Of a DNA stretch of 64,000 nucleotides, positions 36,504-47,878 are shown in pieces; position 1 is the stretch's first letter, and each line of letters opens with the position of its first letter. Source of the stretch: Rhynchopus sp. YZ270_cl-10 (taxonomy: Eukaryota; Euglenozoa; Diplonemea; Diplonemida; Diplonemidae); the NCBI GenBank assembly GCA_964035575.1, contig OZ037847.1:62001-126000 (forward strand). Reading direction: 5' to 3'. Made by a program: the position numbers and the translations under genes. The notes under the pieces were generated by a model. It searched no databases. It saw only the letters and a program-made list of their open reading frames with translations, and was not told the DNA's origin.

Positions 36504-38446
36504 TAATACGAAACGAAACTGAATACAAAACTCCTAGAAGCCCTTTCGTGGCGAAGCCCCTGTTATGTTTTTTTTTTTGCTTTTTTGGGGCACTCTGTTT
36601 TTTTCTTTGTTTCCGCAATTTAAAAAAAAAGGATAACTTGAGGTTAAGTGCCTCTCGCGAACATTTTTTTACCATGTGCAATAAAAAGAACTACCTATCT
36701 GTGAAAGTGAAGGTGTCTTTTACTTTCCTCTTTACAGCACATTATTTCCCTTTTTCGCACATTGTTACTTTTTTTTTGCTTTTAAAATTTTTGAATTTTT
36801 ATATTACCCATGAGGCACCAAAGCTAGCGTTTAGATAAAAAATGCAGCATTTCCTCTTGCAGACTGAAGAATCTCTTCTCGTCTGTCTTTTCTGAAATAT
36901 CCATCATCTGTCGTTTTACCGACCATCTCTTGTGTCGACAAGTTTTCGCATAATTTTTGTTTAAATTTTTCGCAAAAAGAAGTGGGAAATCGATATAGAG
37001 AGTTTCTCAAAAAACAAAAAAAAAGAACAAAAAAAAAAAAGGTACGTACGACCGAACATGCCACCTTATTTCATAGAAATGTAAAAATGTAAAAAGCTTG
37101 TAGTAAAGAGGATACTTTCTGTTGTCGCAAACTACTGCTATAAAAATTAAAAAAACGAAAACAAAGAAAGAGGTACTCAATCACGAGGGGGTGGCCCATC
37201 GCGTTCAGTGCAATCAGAAAAGAAAGATATACCAAATGCCGGTACCGCTGTTTTCCCCCTACTAGCCATTTTTTTTTTCCGGGACATAAAACACACGAGA
37301 GAAAGTGGGTGTTTTTTTTCAATGGGGTGGGGTGATATTCTTTTGCCTCGACAGTCGTGTTCAGAATCAAGATCCAGCGTACTTTGTGTTTTAGTCGAAT
37401 TTGGAAAAACTGCGAAGAAGGAAGAAAAAAAAAAAAACGGGTGGGAAAACGGCACCGTTCCCCCCACGAGGAGCGTCTTCTTGTGTTAAGGTTCGTTGTT
37501 TTTTTCTGTTCTGGGCTTTGTTTTGTTTTGGTTTTGCTTTTTTTTTTTTGACATTTTTTTTGATATAATACAGGGGAAAAATCCGAGAATAAAACACTAT
37601 CTCCTCATGGCGAGAAAAATGCGTTTGTACTCCAGGAAAATGGTTGGGGGAACACTAAAAGGGGAGTAAGGCGTTTTGTATATGGTCTGAATTGGAGATG
37701 TGAACCCCTCCCTCCAATGGAGAGAGGCGAAGGTACTCCCGTAATTATTTTTTTTTTGGTGGGATCTTGTGCTGATTTTTTTTTGTGGAGTAAGTGTCCT
37801 TCGTTATACAAAAACGCTTGATAAACATTTTAAAAAACTGAAGTTGACAAAACATACTCCCCCCCCCCACAGCGCAGGGATAAACTTTTTTTTTTTTTGC
37901 ATTTTCGGAAAAGTGCATTTTTTTTTCCCCCATGTGCGAAAAGAAACAGAGGCCTTTCCTCTGTCACCACACCTCAAAAGATGTTTTGTTTTGTTTTGTT
38001 TTGCACACAGTTTTCTTCTCCTGTTTTTTGAAAAAAAAAAATTCCCTTTTTTTTTTGGTTTCGTTCAAAATACCTAGTACGGCCATACGTGATGTGTGGT
38101 GTTGTTTTTTTTTTTCTTCTTTTTATATTTTGCTTTTTGTTTGCTTTTTTTGACAATCACCTATTGTACCAACCTTGGGAGGGTAACCAGGTGACCGACA
38201 CAGTTGGGGGGGATTTTATTTTGTTGGTTTATTGTAGTATCAACAGCTTCCGAGTATTCAGCATTTTTTTTTTTTTTGGGTCGTCAAAATTTCACTGTTT
38301 TTTTTTTTGTGAAAAATGTAGATTTTTTTCTCTGTCCCGCTGATGTACGCGAATGGCCACACGGTACGGAGAAATGAATCACCTGTTGTACGGCTTTTAG
38401 GACAGAATAAAAAATCAACAGAAAAATAAAAAGAGAGAAAATGGAA

Positions 38447-38483
38447 GATGAACTTAAGCCTCCTGGGCTTAGTCACCATTAAA
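38447..38483 (+). repeat. AAGCCT hairpin repeat, copy E
   Basis: GATGAACTTAAGCCTCCT, then GGGCTTAGTCACCATTAAA. Arms pair over about 14 bp. Confidence 0.75.
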
Positions 38484-41404
38484 CAAAAATGAAAGATGTT
38501 TTTTTTTAAAGATGAATCCGCATACATGCTCATCTATAAAAAAAGAGTGAAAATGTAGACAACCTCTCCAAGAGTTACGCAATAATACAATTTAAAAGTT
38601 GAATTGACTTTTGGTTTTGTGTGGAAATTCTTTTTAAAATATTTTCTTGTTTTGCAAGTCTCATGTGACCAAGACAACACGTCATTTGGGCAGAGAGACG
38701 TATGGATAAAGTCTAGATGGACCTCCGTTTTTTTTTTGAAAACTTTTTTTTACCATTCCTTTTTAGGGAACGGAGCATGTACGGTCCTGGAAGCTCCAAG
38801 AAAAATGGAGTCGGTGGGCTTAATAGGAAGTTGCCTTTCCTAAACGTGCACACAACTGGCAAAAAAAAAAAGGAGGAGGAGGTGTCGTCACTCACCTTGT
38901 ATCATCATTGAAATACCATTGCTTACCAATTGGTACACTCCAATACTGTTGCCCCCCATGATTGATTTGTTGGAATAGTGTAGCTGCCGTAAAGACAGTC
39001 TTCACTGTTGTGTGTGTGTTTTTTTCTTTTTTTTGTGGGGGAGAAGGAGGAAAAACCCTCCCTAAGACCCACCAGGCTTTCTCTATCTGCGTGTTTTTTT
39101 TTTTTACTTTTTTTGCTGGCAAATAATCGTTCGTTTTTTTTTGGTAAACTTTTCGCAACTATGTATGTAAGTTCGTCTTGTTTCCTGTTTAAAAAGAACA
39201 ACAGCAAAGGGGGGAAATTTTCAGGACAAAAGGAAGTTAAAAAAAAGGGAGAAAATAACCCGCAGTTGCATTCAAGCAAAGTGGCTTTTTTTTTTTACTT
39301 TTTTGAAAACAGTTGACAAGCAGGAAATCACACAGCAGCCATGGGTTTTGCAATAAAGAAAACGGCCACAAATTACGAAAAAAATAAACACGAAAAAAAA
39401 ATGGGAAGATTGCAAAAAATAAGATGGCACTGCATTTTTTCATGATTTCTTTTGAACAAAAAAAAATGCGATTATCCCAACATCTTCGACATAAAGTGCC
39501 AACAAATTTCCCATATTTTTTTTTTCCACTAGAACGATTTGACACACTAGAGAGAAAAGAGAAAAAAAAACAGTGCAATTTTATGTGGAAAACCACACTT
39601 TGTTTTTTATCCACCCTTCTGAAGTTCAACCCATACGCCTCCACAAGGTGGGGATCTCTTTACCCGTGCTCTCTTTGTGTGGAGGTGGAAGGCAGTAGCT
39701 TCACACCAAGAGAGAAATAGAGCACAAAACAATAGAGAAGGAAGGGGAGGGGGAGGAGGGGAGAGGTGGAAAAGAAAGGGGGTAAACTGATATAGAGAGG
39801 GAGATCGATATGTGCGCAACAGCTAAAAAAAGATGTTGCGGTTATTGTCTTTGTTTTTTTTTTGTTTTTTTTTTGTTTTATTGGTCATCCCACAGAGTTT
39901 GACAGTATCTGGGAGGCGTTGCGCTACCCAGCCAAATCAGGTGGGTCATGTCGTATTACGTACAGTCTATTTCACTAATCAGTTTTAGTCCATTATTTTT
40001 TTGTTTGAGTCATCGGCAAAAAAAATCCCCCCCGTAATGTCTCCCTCTTGAGGGGGAAGACATCTTCATTACAAGTGCACAGTGACGCCTGTAAATGAAG
40101 TGTGGAGGGGGAAAGAACTGTATTTCCTGCATTTTCAAAAGTTTGAACGAAAAAATATGAAATATAAAATTACAACGAACACCGGTAGTCATAAAAATCA
40201 GAATAAAAGTGAAGTTATTGCAGGCCATAAAATACGAAGATGAAAAAATGCATTTTTTTGTCAGAATAAATGCACTATGCTATGACAAATGGAAAGAAAC
40301 GTCTGTTTTGTTATGTATAAAGTAAATCAACAGACAACGTCTTACGAACAAAGAAACATAAGTAACAGAACAAAAAAAAAATAGTATATATTTAAGATGA
40401 CTATGTGGTCCGGGTGCGAAAGCCGTAACCGAACTTCGCACACCGTACTCTTTTTTTTACTCTATTTGTGTGACCCTTATTTTATTACTGTTGGATCTGT
40501 ATCAGGGTATTTTGCTTTTTTGTTTGTGCTTAATTATTTTGGACACAAAATCTGTTGAATTTTTGAATCTTTCGAAAAGTCAAAAGATCAAAAAAATCTC
40601 ATTTTTTTTTTTCGGGTAAAAGAGCTGTTACAAAACCTTTTCTTTTGTAAAAACTGCTCAAAAAAAAAAACACAAAAAAACCCCAGAGATGAGAGGCAAA
40701 AAAAAGGGGCTCTCTGGTTTAGTACAAAAAAAAAATGTCAAAAAAATGCAATCACGTAGAGTAGAAAAAGCCTTTGGGGAAGGGGCAGGGAAACGGGAAA
40801 GTGATTTGGGGAAAAAGAGGGAAAAGGGGAAAAGGGAAGACAAGATGCAAAGCTTTGACGTCGACTGGTCTACACAAAAAAGCCATTTTTCTCCCCTCAG
40901 ACGTTCCGTCACACGGTATCATCTACTTTCCTCCCCATGCTCAACGTTGCGACCCAAAAGAAACACAAAAAAAACATAACGATTTTCTAGTTTTTTTTTC
41001 AGGTACGCCACGTCAAATCAAAAGGGGAAAAAAAGCAGTTGACAACATGATAACGTGCCAGACACCTTCTTGGATGCAGCAGGTACATACAAGGGCAGGA
41101 GGGAAGGGTTTTTGTGTACTATGGGAATGTAGATTGCTTTGCTTTGGAAAAGGGCAATCATTTTTTTTTTGTCACAAAAGAAAACCTTGTATTCTAATTG
41201 TACAGACCAGACCTTTTTGCTTTGCATCAGAGGGAAACGGAGGGGTTTCAAAACAAAAATATTGAAAGGTGTATGTCTCTTGTGAACAACACCTATAAAA
41301 GGAAAAAGTGAAGTTGATAGTGCAAACGCCTCTGGGACGCAGGGCACTGACACTCCGGTTGTCGAACCCCCCCGGAGTGTTAAAAATAAAGAAAAGTTTG
41401 GTAA

Positions 41405-41442
41405 GATGAACCTAAGCCTCGCGTGTGTGTGGCTTAGTCATG
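41405..41442 (+). repeat. AAGCCT hairpin repeat, copy F
   Basis: GATGAACCTAAGCCTCGC, then GTGTGGCTTAGTCATG. Preceded by GTTTGGTAA. A separate 10-bp hairpin (ACACTCCGG..CCGGAGTGT) lies just left at 41349-41380. Confidence 0.75.
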
Positions 41443-42171
41443 AAAACAATATGGGGAGGGGAGAAGCGAGGGAGAGGGTCTTTGCAAAGAGAGGCAAAAC
41501 ACACGAACTTACGATTTTAAAAAAATAGGAGGGAAAAGGGGAGGAGGGCCCCAAAGGGGAGGGGGAAAACTGATGCAAAATAAAAAAGGGGCTGTGCCCC
41601 TGTTGTTTGTTGTGACACTTTCTTTTTTTGGGATAGTAAGGTGTGTTGGTTTTGTTTTGTTGTTTTTTTCTGTTGTTTGTTTGTTTGTTTTTTTTTTTTT
41701 TTGAAAATGTAAAATTGATACAAAGGGTGTGACGACGCCTTCGTTTTTGTTCTCAGAGTTTTGTTCTCTTTTCAGTTTTTTGAAGCTTTTTGTATTTTCC
41801 GAGAAAAATGTGTTTTTTTTGCGCTTGTTTGTTTGTTTTGTTTTTTTTTTTGAAATAGCACGAAGTAATGTTTTGCAGTATGAAAGAAGTCTAGGTTCCA
41901 TAGAAAAAATAAAGACATCAAATCAAAAACGAGAGAAAAAAGCTACGACACACACACGTGCGATGACACCGAGACACACACCCTCGAACTTGTTGTGTAC
42001 AGCCACAAAAATAAAATGGAACACATGTTGGACAACAATGAAAAATCATTCCCAACAAATTTTTACGTGCGGGGCTTTTGGCTGAGTTTTGGGGGAAAAG
42101 AAAGTGAAAACAGGTGAGGGTGCGGTCATCGGGTTATGTGTGTGCGCCTTGCAGGGTTTGTTCTCTTACAT

Positions 42172-43616
42172 TCAGTACCTCCCTGAGCGTGGCGGGGAGA
42201 GCGACGAGAGACGCTTCATGGAGAGCTCCTGGCCTGAGCGCGGTGTCACCATCTGGGACTGCACCCTGCGTGGGGAGCTCATCATGGCGGAGCCGAGTCT
42301 GACGACCTTACGTGGGCTCTTCTCGCCTGATGGGGACACGGAGCGCAGGGACTGGCCACGTGTGAGGCGGCTGGGGCTGGGCGACAGCGAGTTGGTGCTC
42401 ATGCCGCGGATCATCTTGATCTCGCTGTCGAGTCTAGGGATGCTCATCGCACTGCTCTCGGCCTCTGCCACACGCTCCTTCGCAGCACGCAGACGGTCGC
42501 GCAGGTTGCTGTTCTCCTCCTCCACCTCCCGCAGCTCGGCAACCTTCTGGTCCACCGCCACTGCAAGCGTGTCAGCATTGACACGTGTCCTCCGCGCCTC
42601 ACCCTCGATCACAGTCATCTCCGTCTCAACCTTGCTCAATGCCGCCTCCACCTCAGCCTTCTCCATCGACAGCTCTGCCACCTGGCGTTCGCGCACAACA
42701 AGCGTCTCCTCAGCCTCGCGCACGCGCTTGCGGCCCGAGATGAGCTCGTCACGCTGCTTCTTGAGCTCGTCGCAGAGAAGTGTCGCCTGGCTCTCCTCTG
42801 TGCCTTGAAGGAGGCGTGCCTCGAGTTCCTGCCTGCGCGTCACTTCGAAGAGAAGCTGCTCCGCAAGGGCTTGCTCGCGACCGTTTGTGGTGCCGGTGAA
42901 TTCGGAGATGGTGTTCTGTTGTTGGAAAGTTGAAATGGCAAAAAGTCAACAGGTCATACCAAAAGCTCGTCCTCAGGCTCAAGACGGTCGAACATCTTCG
43001 CCAGCTGCATGTGCACTGTCATCCACGCAGAGTGGATGGTGTCCCTGCAGCGTGCCTCCGAAGACTGCACATCCTTCAGCAGTTGTGTGTCGCGGAACTC
43101 GACCAGCCTGCGCAGCTCACGCACCTGGCTGCGCAGCTCGCTGTTGTCCTGGTTGATGGTGGTCTCGGACGTCTTTGCCTCAAGCGCCTCTTCCTTGAGC
43201 TTCGACACCTGCGCGAAGAGGTCCACAACGTTCGGCAGCGGCCCCTTCACACCTGTCGTCTTCGGCGCCTCTGCCTTCTTTGCGTAGTTTGCGAGGAAGC
43301 CGCTCGACTCCTTTGCGACGTACTCCTGCTCAAACTTCTTCACAGCAGACATACCACGGGCACGGCCCTTCTTCTGCTGGCCACCAGGCGGCGCAGTCCC
43401 GGGCACGCCAAGCGAGCCACCAAGCATACCTGCAGGCGCCTTGCCGGGGTTCAGCGCACCATTCGCAGGGCTCTTGTTGGCGAACGATCCACGGCGCTTG
43501 CGCTTCTCGGGAACAGGCGCGCCAAGTGTCGCGCTGGCACCTCCACGCGGGGACAACGGAGGTGCAGCGGTGTTGCCTGCAGGCACGTCAATGGTGATGC
43601 TCATGAAGTCAGCCAT
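42172..43616 (-). CDS. Coiled-coil protein with basic N-terminal tail, two exons
   Basis: Exons 43616..42960 and 42915..42172 join in phase 0 over a 44-nt intron (GTATGACC..CAACAG), giving 466 aa. The first 95 residues are disordered and basic (PEKRKRRGSF, GGQQKKGRARG), possibly nuclear or microtubule-binding. Residues about 135-395 are coiled coil in several segments (LRSQVRELRRLVEFRD, ELKKQRDELISGRKR, VAELREVEEENSNLRDRL). The last 70 residues are rich in SP and TP sites (SPSPSRLTRGQ, SVSPSGEKSPRK, SLSPPRSGR), a proline-directed phosphorylation pattern common in flagellar and spindle proteins. No orthologue recognised. Confidence 0.75.
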
Positions 43617-44092
43617 TTGGAAAAGGTGTGTGAGAGTGGTGTTGTGTAGAAAAGAAAGTCTGCATGAGTGTTACCGTATTCGTAAATATGTTCGACCGTA
43701 CTAATGTTCGACCGTAAATATGTTCGACCGTAATAAAGTTCGTCATTTTCCGGATTTTTCTGGAAGTTCGACACTTTTTACGGTAGAACATATTTACGAA
43801 TACGGTATAAGGATATGAGAGGGGCTGTGACAAAAAAAGCAAAAAGTCCAGTATTTTCTATCTAAAACCCTTTTGTGTATAATCAACACATAATCAACCC
43901 CGAAAGGTTGCTCGCCTGAACAGATGGCCAACCCAGGCTTAATTACCCTGGGCATCCACTAATCCCCTTTCTCCCCTGACGAGTGGTGTCGGGAGGAGAA
44001 CGTCCGTAACAAATCACTGATAGATGCTTGTGATGACTTCATCGAGACTGCACTACAGGGTCCACACCACTATCAACATCACTCAAATGGCT
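43617..44092. other. Intergenic spacer containing a MITE
   Basis: Besides the element at 43674-43805, the stretch 43880-44085 has several small hairpins (CCCAGGCTTAATTACCCTGGG) but no gene. Confidence 0.5.
43674..43805. mobile_element. 132-bp MITE with TA target duplication
   Basis: Inverted ends of about 27 bp, CCGTATTCGTAAATATGTTC and its complement, with one mismatch. TA flanks both sides, as for Tc1/mariner-type insertion. The interior repeats ATGTTCGACCGTAA twice and shares TTTCTGGAAGTTCGAC with the older copy at 17339-17450. Confidence 0.75.
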
Positions 44093-46081
44093 TCACACCC
44101 CCGTGGATGCGCAAACGAACCCTGGGTAGCGCTCATTCCCGGGAAGCCACATCTTGAGGTCGAGCACCTCTAAGGGGGTTGCTGCGGGGTGCTTCTGGTC
44201 GACGTGCACTGTGCGGTCCTCGTCGCCCTCCTCCTCATCTTCATCCTCACCGTCCTCGCTCCCCAGTCGCTGCCCTGCCCTGTGCGGTGGGTAGCGCTGT
44301 GCGTGGTCTGCGAGGATGATGCGTTCCTGCAGTGTGGGCAGAGCGGCAATGCGGTGCGCCTCTTGTGCCTCATGCGACATGCGCCGCCCAAGGTGCGTCT
44401 GCACACCTGCTGCGTCCTCCTCCTCCTTCGCCGCACGCAGGGCGGAGAGGTACGCGGAGTGCGCAGCCTCTGCCGTCACACCTTCGCTGGCGTCGTTCTC
44501 AGTGTCACACATAACATTCACATCGACACTGTGCAGCTGCGCCACCTCTGCCGCATGCCTGCACAGTGCAGGGAGGCGTCCCTGCCAGGACACCACCTTC
44601 AGGCGGAACTCACGCCACACTTCGTCGAGACCGAGACGCATTTCATCTTGGCGAGTTTGGTTGACCAAAGGCGCAGTGGTGACACGCAGGGCTGACGCGA
44701 GAAGGGAGACAAGCCTGCTCTTCGATGTGCGTGCGATGTCGATATGCGCCATGGCCGCCTCGCTGTCGCCATGCAGAATGAGAGGATGCACGGCTGCCAG
44801 GTGCACGTTGTGCACCAACGGGAGTAGCGCCTTTTCTGTCACAATGTTCGCCGCTGCGAGGACGTGCTGTGTGGCGGCAGCGGCGTTCAGAAGCGCGCAC
44901 TGCATCTGAGCGGACACGAGGTGCAGACCTACCTCCGCCTTATAAGACAGCCCTGTGCGCGTGGTCGTAGATGTGCGGAGCGTCTGCAGTGCGCTGCTGG
45001 CTGCGTGCAAGGCGCGGATGCGCATACCCTTTTCTGCCCACACCAGGATGCGCGACAACTCTGCTGCCTCGGTGTGGCTTTCTGCATACGGCATGCCCAT
45101 GAGCTCCCATGCTGTGACGTCGTCTGTCTTGCGCATATCCTCCACCGTCTGGATCGTTGTCTCCTCCTCGCCGTCAAAGCGCACAGTAACCGTACGCTCA
45201 TAAGAACCCCGCACCACCGTGCAAGGGTACCACTCCCCGTCCTCATACCCTTCTGCACGCATCTTCTTAATGTACCGTGGTACCGAAACAGTCGCGTCTT
45301 CTGCCTTCCTCTTGCGTGGCCGCCCAAGAGACGCCTCGTAGACGTCCATCAGCTGCCCCACAGCCTGGCTGACGTCTGCGTCGATGACGTCTTTTTCTTT
45401 TGTTTCCTTTTCCTTCTCCTCTTCCTCCTCTTCTTCTTCCTCTTCTTCTTGTTCTTGTTCTTCCTCCTCCGCATCCATCATTGCAGAGAGAACGTCCTTC
45501 TCCACTGGGGGCGCGGTGTCTCGCTCTGACTGGTTGAGGAGCGGGCGTGTGGAGGAAGGGACGGCGTCGTAGTGTGGCGCGCCTACCTCTGGTGGTGCGG
45601 GTGTGCCGTTGTCGTTGAGGCCGAGGAGCGGGGTGTAGAGTGCGCGCAGGGATGTGAAGTATTTGAGCCATCTGCGTTTGTTGAAGGCGCGGGCTTCTGT
45701 GCAGGCAGAGGCGATGAGGGTGAGGCATGCTTGTGTGTCGCCTGCGGTGTGCTGGTGGGCACGGATGCGGAGTGCAGAGAAGCGGAGCACCATCTCAGGG
45801 GAGAGAGCATGGCGGCTGTGCAGGCGGCGCAGCTCATCGATGCAGACGCGTACAGCACGCACGGCCTTGTCGTGCTCCCATGTGAGGCAGATCTCGCACA
45901 TACGCATGCGCACAACAGCCTCCTCGTGAGGCGCAAGTTGTTCCTTCGTGTCTGTGCTGCACAATGCATGGAGCATCGCATAAGCGTAAGTGTCGCGTCC
46001 TTCGCTTACCAGAACATCGCCGAGACGCAGTGCCTCCTTAAGGAGGATGCGCGACAGCTCGCGTGGTGTGTTGTGGCTCAT
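44093..46081 (-). CDS. Helical-repeat protein with acidic tract and Tudor-like module
   Basis: 662 aa from ATG 46081, one exon. Residues 1-155 and 325-520 are alpha-helical repeats of TPR type (LRLGDVLVSEGRDTYAYAML, VVRMRMCEICLTWEHDKA, GLHLVSAQMQCALLNAAAAT). Between them lie an almost pure Glu/Lys tract (203-230), a nuclear-signal-like RPRKRK (254-259) and a Tudor-like barrel at about 275-318 (GYEDGEWYPCTVVRG..TVTVRFDGEEETTI). The C-terminus has a second acidic tract (EDGEDEDEEEGDED). Helical repeats interrupted by a Tudor fold suggest a chromatin adaptor. A distant MAU2/SCC4 relationship is possible but unproven. Confidence 0.7.
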   Translation of the reverse strand: MSHNTPRELSRILLKEALRLGDVLVSEGRDTYAYAMLHALCSTDTKEQLAPHEEAVVRMRMCEICLTWEHDKAVRAVRVCIDELRRLHSRHALSPEMVLRFSALRIRAHQHTAGDTQACLTLIASACTEARAFNKRRWLKYFTSLRALYTPLLGLNDNGTPAPPEVGAPHYDAVPSSTRPLLNQSERDTAPPVEKDVLSAMMDAEEEEQEQEEEEEEEEEEEKEKETKEKDVIDADVSQAVGQLMDVYEASLGRPRKRKAEDATVSVPRYIKKMRAEGYEDGEWYPCTVVRGSYERTVTVRFDGEEETTIQTVEDMRKTDDVTAWELMGMPYAESHTEAAELSRILVWAEKGMRIRALHAASSALQTLRTSTTTRTGLSYKAEVGLHLVSAQMQCALLNAAAATQHVLAAANIVTEKALLPLVHNVHLAAVHPLILHGDSEAAMAHIDIARTSKSRLVSLLASALRVTTAPLVNQTRQDEMRLGLDEVWREFRLKVVSWQGRLPALCRHAAEVAQLHSVDVNVMCDTENDASEGVTAEAAHSAYLSALRAAKEEEDAAGVQTHLGRRMSHEAQEAHRIAALPTLQERIILADHAQRYPPHRAGQRLGSEDGEDEDEEEGDEDRTVHVDQKHPAATPLEVLDLKMWLPGNERYPGFVCASTGV

Positions 46082-46185
46082 GTTTGTCTGGTTGGTGATG
46101 TTGTGGGTGGTGGGTTGTGGGGGAAGCGAAAATGTGGGTAGTGGTGGGGGTGTTTGTAGTTCAATTGTGTGTATGAATTTTGGTT

Positions 46186-47787
46186 TCAGTCGTAGCGCTT
46201 CGAGGTGAGCGTGTGGTACTGCTGGAAGTCACGTTTGTAAAAACTGTGTGAGGACTCCCAGAGGTAGCGCTGCTGGGCGTTGGTGGTGCAGAGGTTGCGG
46301 CTGTCGATGAAGCTGACGGAGGAGCGCACCCCACGCATGCGCTTGGCGATGGTGCAGGCGGCACCTGCTGCGGCGCCTGTGGTGGCACCGCGTGAGAGGG
46401 CGTCTTCGTACTCCCGTTCGTAGAGGTCGTCATGGTTGCTGCGTGTCCATGCACCCATGTCGTCGGACAGCTGTGCTGGTGTGTTAGGGCGTTTGGGCAG
46501 AGCGTCTACTGTTGACGCTGTTGTGGTAGTGGTTGTGGCTGCTGTGGGTATGGGTGTGGATGCGGGGGACTCACCCGCATGTCGTGTGGCATGTGTCCGC
46601 TGTGGACGTGGCACGCTGGTAGGCGGTGCCGACTGTGGCCTGCACACGTAAGGCTGTGGCGTCACTGCAGAGCGCTGGTGTGGCGTCTCCGACCGCAGGA
46701 ACTGCTTCCACTGTATCTCGCGCCGCCGCCGCTGGTTGCGCTCCTCGTCCGCAATGCGCCGCAGGACAGGAGACGAGCGCTCCGTGACGTCCTCCTCCTC
46801 AATGCCCTTCAGCACGAACTGCAGCCGCTTCTCCTGCTCAGAGTACGTCAGCAGCAGCGTCGTATCCTCAGGCTTGCCCAGCGTCGAGGACTCCAACGAG
46901 TCTGTCGCAGGGGTCGTAGGCTTCCCACCACGGAAGCCGTATTTGCGCTTCGCACTATCGTTCGTGTCACTGCCCTGCATGTCCGAGTACAGGTTGTCCT
47001 TGGAGGTGTTGAACTTATGCATAGGCGTCTTCGAGCGCTTCCGCTGAAAGATCTTGCGTTGTGTGTCGCTCTTACGTCGGTACTCCGAATCGTCCACCAG
47101 TGGCTCACCCTCCAACAGCGAGACAAACGTCGTGAAGCCGATCGCCATGCCGCTGTCGATCACATTCGCTGCGTGCCCCGTCAGCTGCACATCGAAGTGC
47201 TTCCTCAGAACGTGCGTCACAAGGTCGACGTTGACTTCACCCGAGCCGTTCGGGTGCCCCCCCAAGGCAACGAAGGTCTCAAGCGCCTCCCGCAGACTGT
47301 CATCGACAGCGCTGAACGGCGTCGACGCTTCTGCGGCAGCCTCCTTCGCCATGTCGTTCATCTGGCTGCTCAGCACAGAGCACACATGGCACACCACCTG
47401 GTGCAGCTCGTCTGTGTCGGTGTATTCGTTCCAACGTGCCTTGGACGTGCCCTGGGGCTTCAGCTTTGACTCAAGGATCTGCTCCACAACTTCTGTCATG
47501 AAGTACGCCCTGTGCACACAGCCACGCAGCAAGAAAGACACGACGTACTTGGCGTAGTCCTCCACACTCGACGACCCGTACACAGGTGCGGGGCGTGTCG
47601 CCAGCTCCTGGAACACTGCCTGCCGTGGTGCGTCGCATGCAGAGGTGGGCAGTTCTGTGCTGCCTTTCCCCTCCATGAGTGCGCTCTGTGGAAGCACCAG
47701 ACGTCTGTGCAGGGTTGAGACACGTGCATTCCAGCTGTCATCGAAGTCCAGCGCAGGTGACTCTGTAAGTCGCCTGCTGTCTGACAT
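46186..47787 (-). CDS. Putative cytoskeletal/ciliary protein
   Basis: 533 aa. The frame opens at a GTG (47790); the first ATG is 47787 (MSDSRRLTESP). Residues about 75-165 are helical (YAKYVVSFLLRGCVHRAYFMTEVVEQIL). A segment near 165-225 (ALETFVALGGHPNGSGEVNVDLVTHVL..GFTTFVSLLEG) resembles an EF-hand pair, though loop residues for calcium are incomplete. The central and C-terminal parts are charged and disordered with a Thr-rich tract and PNTPAQL. The C-terminal tail is tyrosine-rich (RYLWESSHSFYKRDFQQYH), a feature of axonemal inner-junction type proteins. No certain orthologue; function inferred weakly. Confidence 0.65.
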   Translation of the reverse strand: MSDSRRLTESPALDFDDSWNARVSTLHRRLVLPQSALMEGKGSTELPTSACDAPRQAVFQELATRPAPVYGSSSVEDYAKYVVSFLLRGCVHRAYFMTEVVEQILESKLKPQGTSKARWNEYTDTDELHQVVCHVCSVLSSQMNDMAKEAAAEASTPFSAVDDSLREALETFVALGGHPNGSGEVNVDLVTHVLRKHFDVQLTGHAANVIDSGMAIGFTTFVSLLEGEPLVDDSEYRRKSDTQRKIFQRKRSKTPMHKFNTSKDNLYSDMQGSDTNDSAKRKYGFRGGKPTTPATDSLESSTLGKPEDTTLLLTYSEQEKRLQFVLKGIEEEDVTERSSPVLRRIADEERNQRRRREIQWKQFLRSETPHQRSAVTPQPYVCRPQSAPPTSVPRPQRTHATRHAGESPASTPIPTAATTTTTTASTVDALPKRPNTPAQLSDDMGAWTRSNHDDLYEREYEDALSRGATTGAAAGAACTIAKRMRGVRSSVSFIDSRNLCTTNAQQRYLWESSHSFYKRDFQQYHTLTSKRYD

Positions 47788-47878
47788 CACATGTATTGTG
47801 TGGTGTACTGTTGAATGGGTGACTGGGTGGTGTGGAAACTGGTTAAGTGAAAGAGGGGGGTGTGGTTTTGTAATGCGG

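Larger units (their letters stand above)
35111..42171. other. 7-kb T/A-rich intergenic spacer
   Basis: Dense homopolymer T and A runs, so long Lys- or Phe-rich ORFs are spurious. It contains four hairpin repeats (35650, 36466, 38447, 41405). One segment has coding character: minus strand 38983..38896, between a TTACGGCAG acceptor and an AAG/GTGAGTG donor, encodes HGGQQYWSVPIGKQWYF. I would not call it a gene without transcripts. Confidence 0.5.

Noticed and set aside
43975-44010. Hammerhead-ribozyme-like CTGACGAG..GAACG
   Set aside because: No stable stem II and the second conserved box is not CGAAA.
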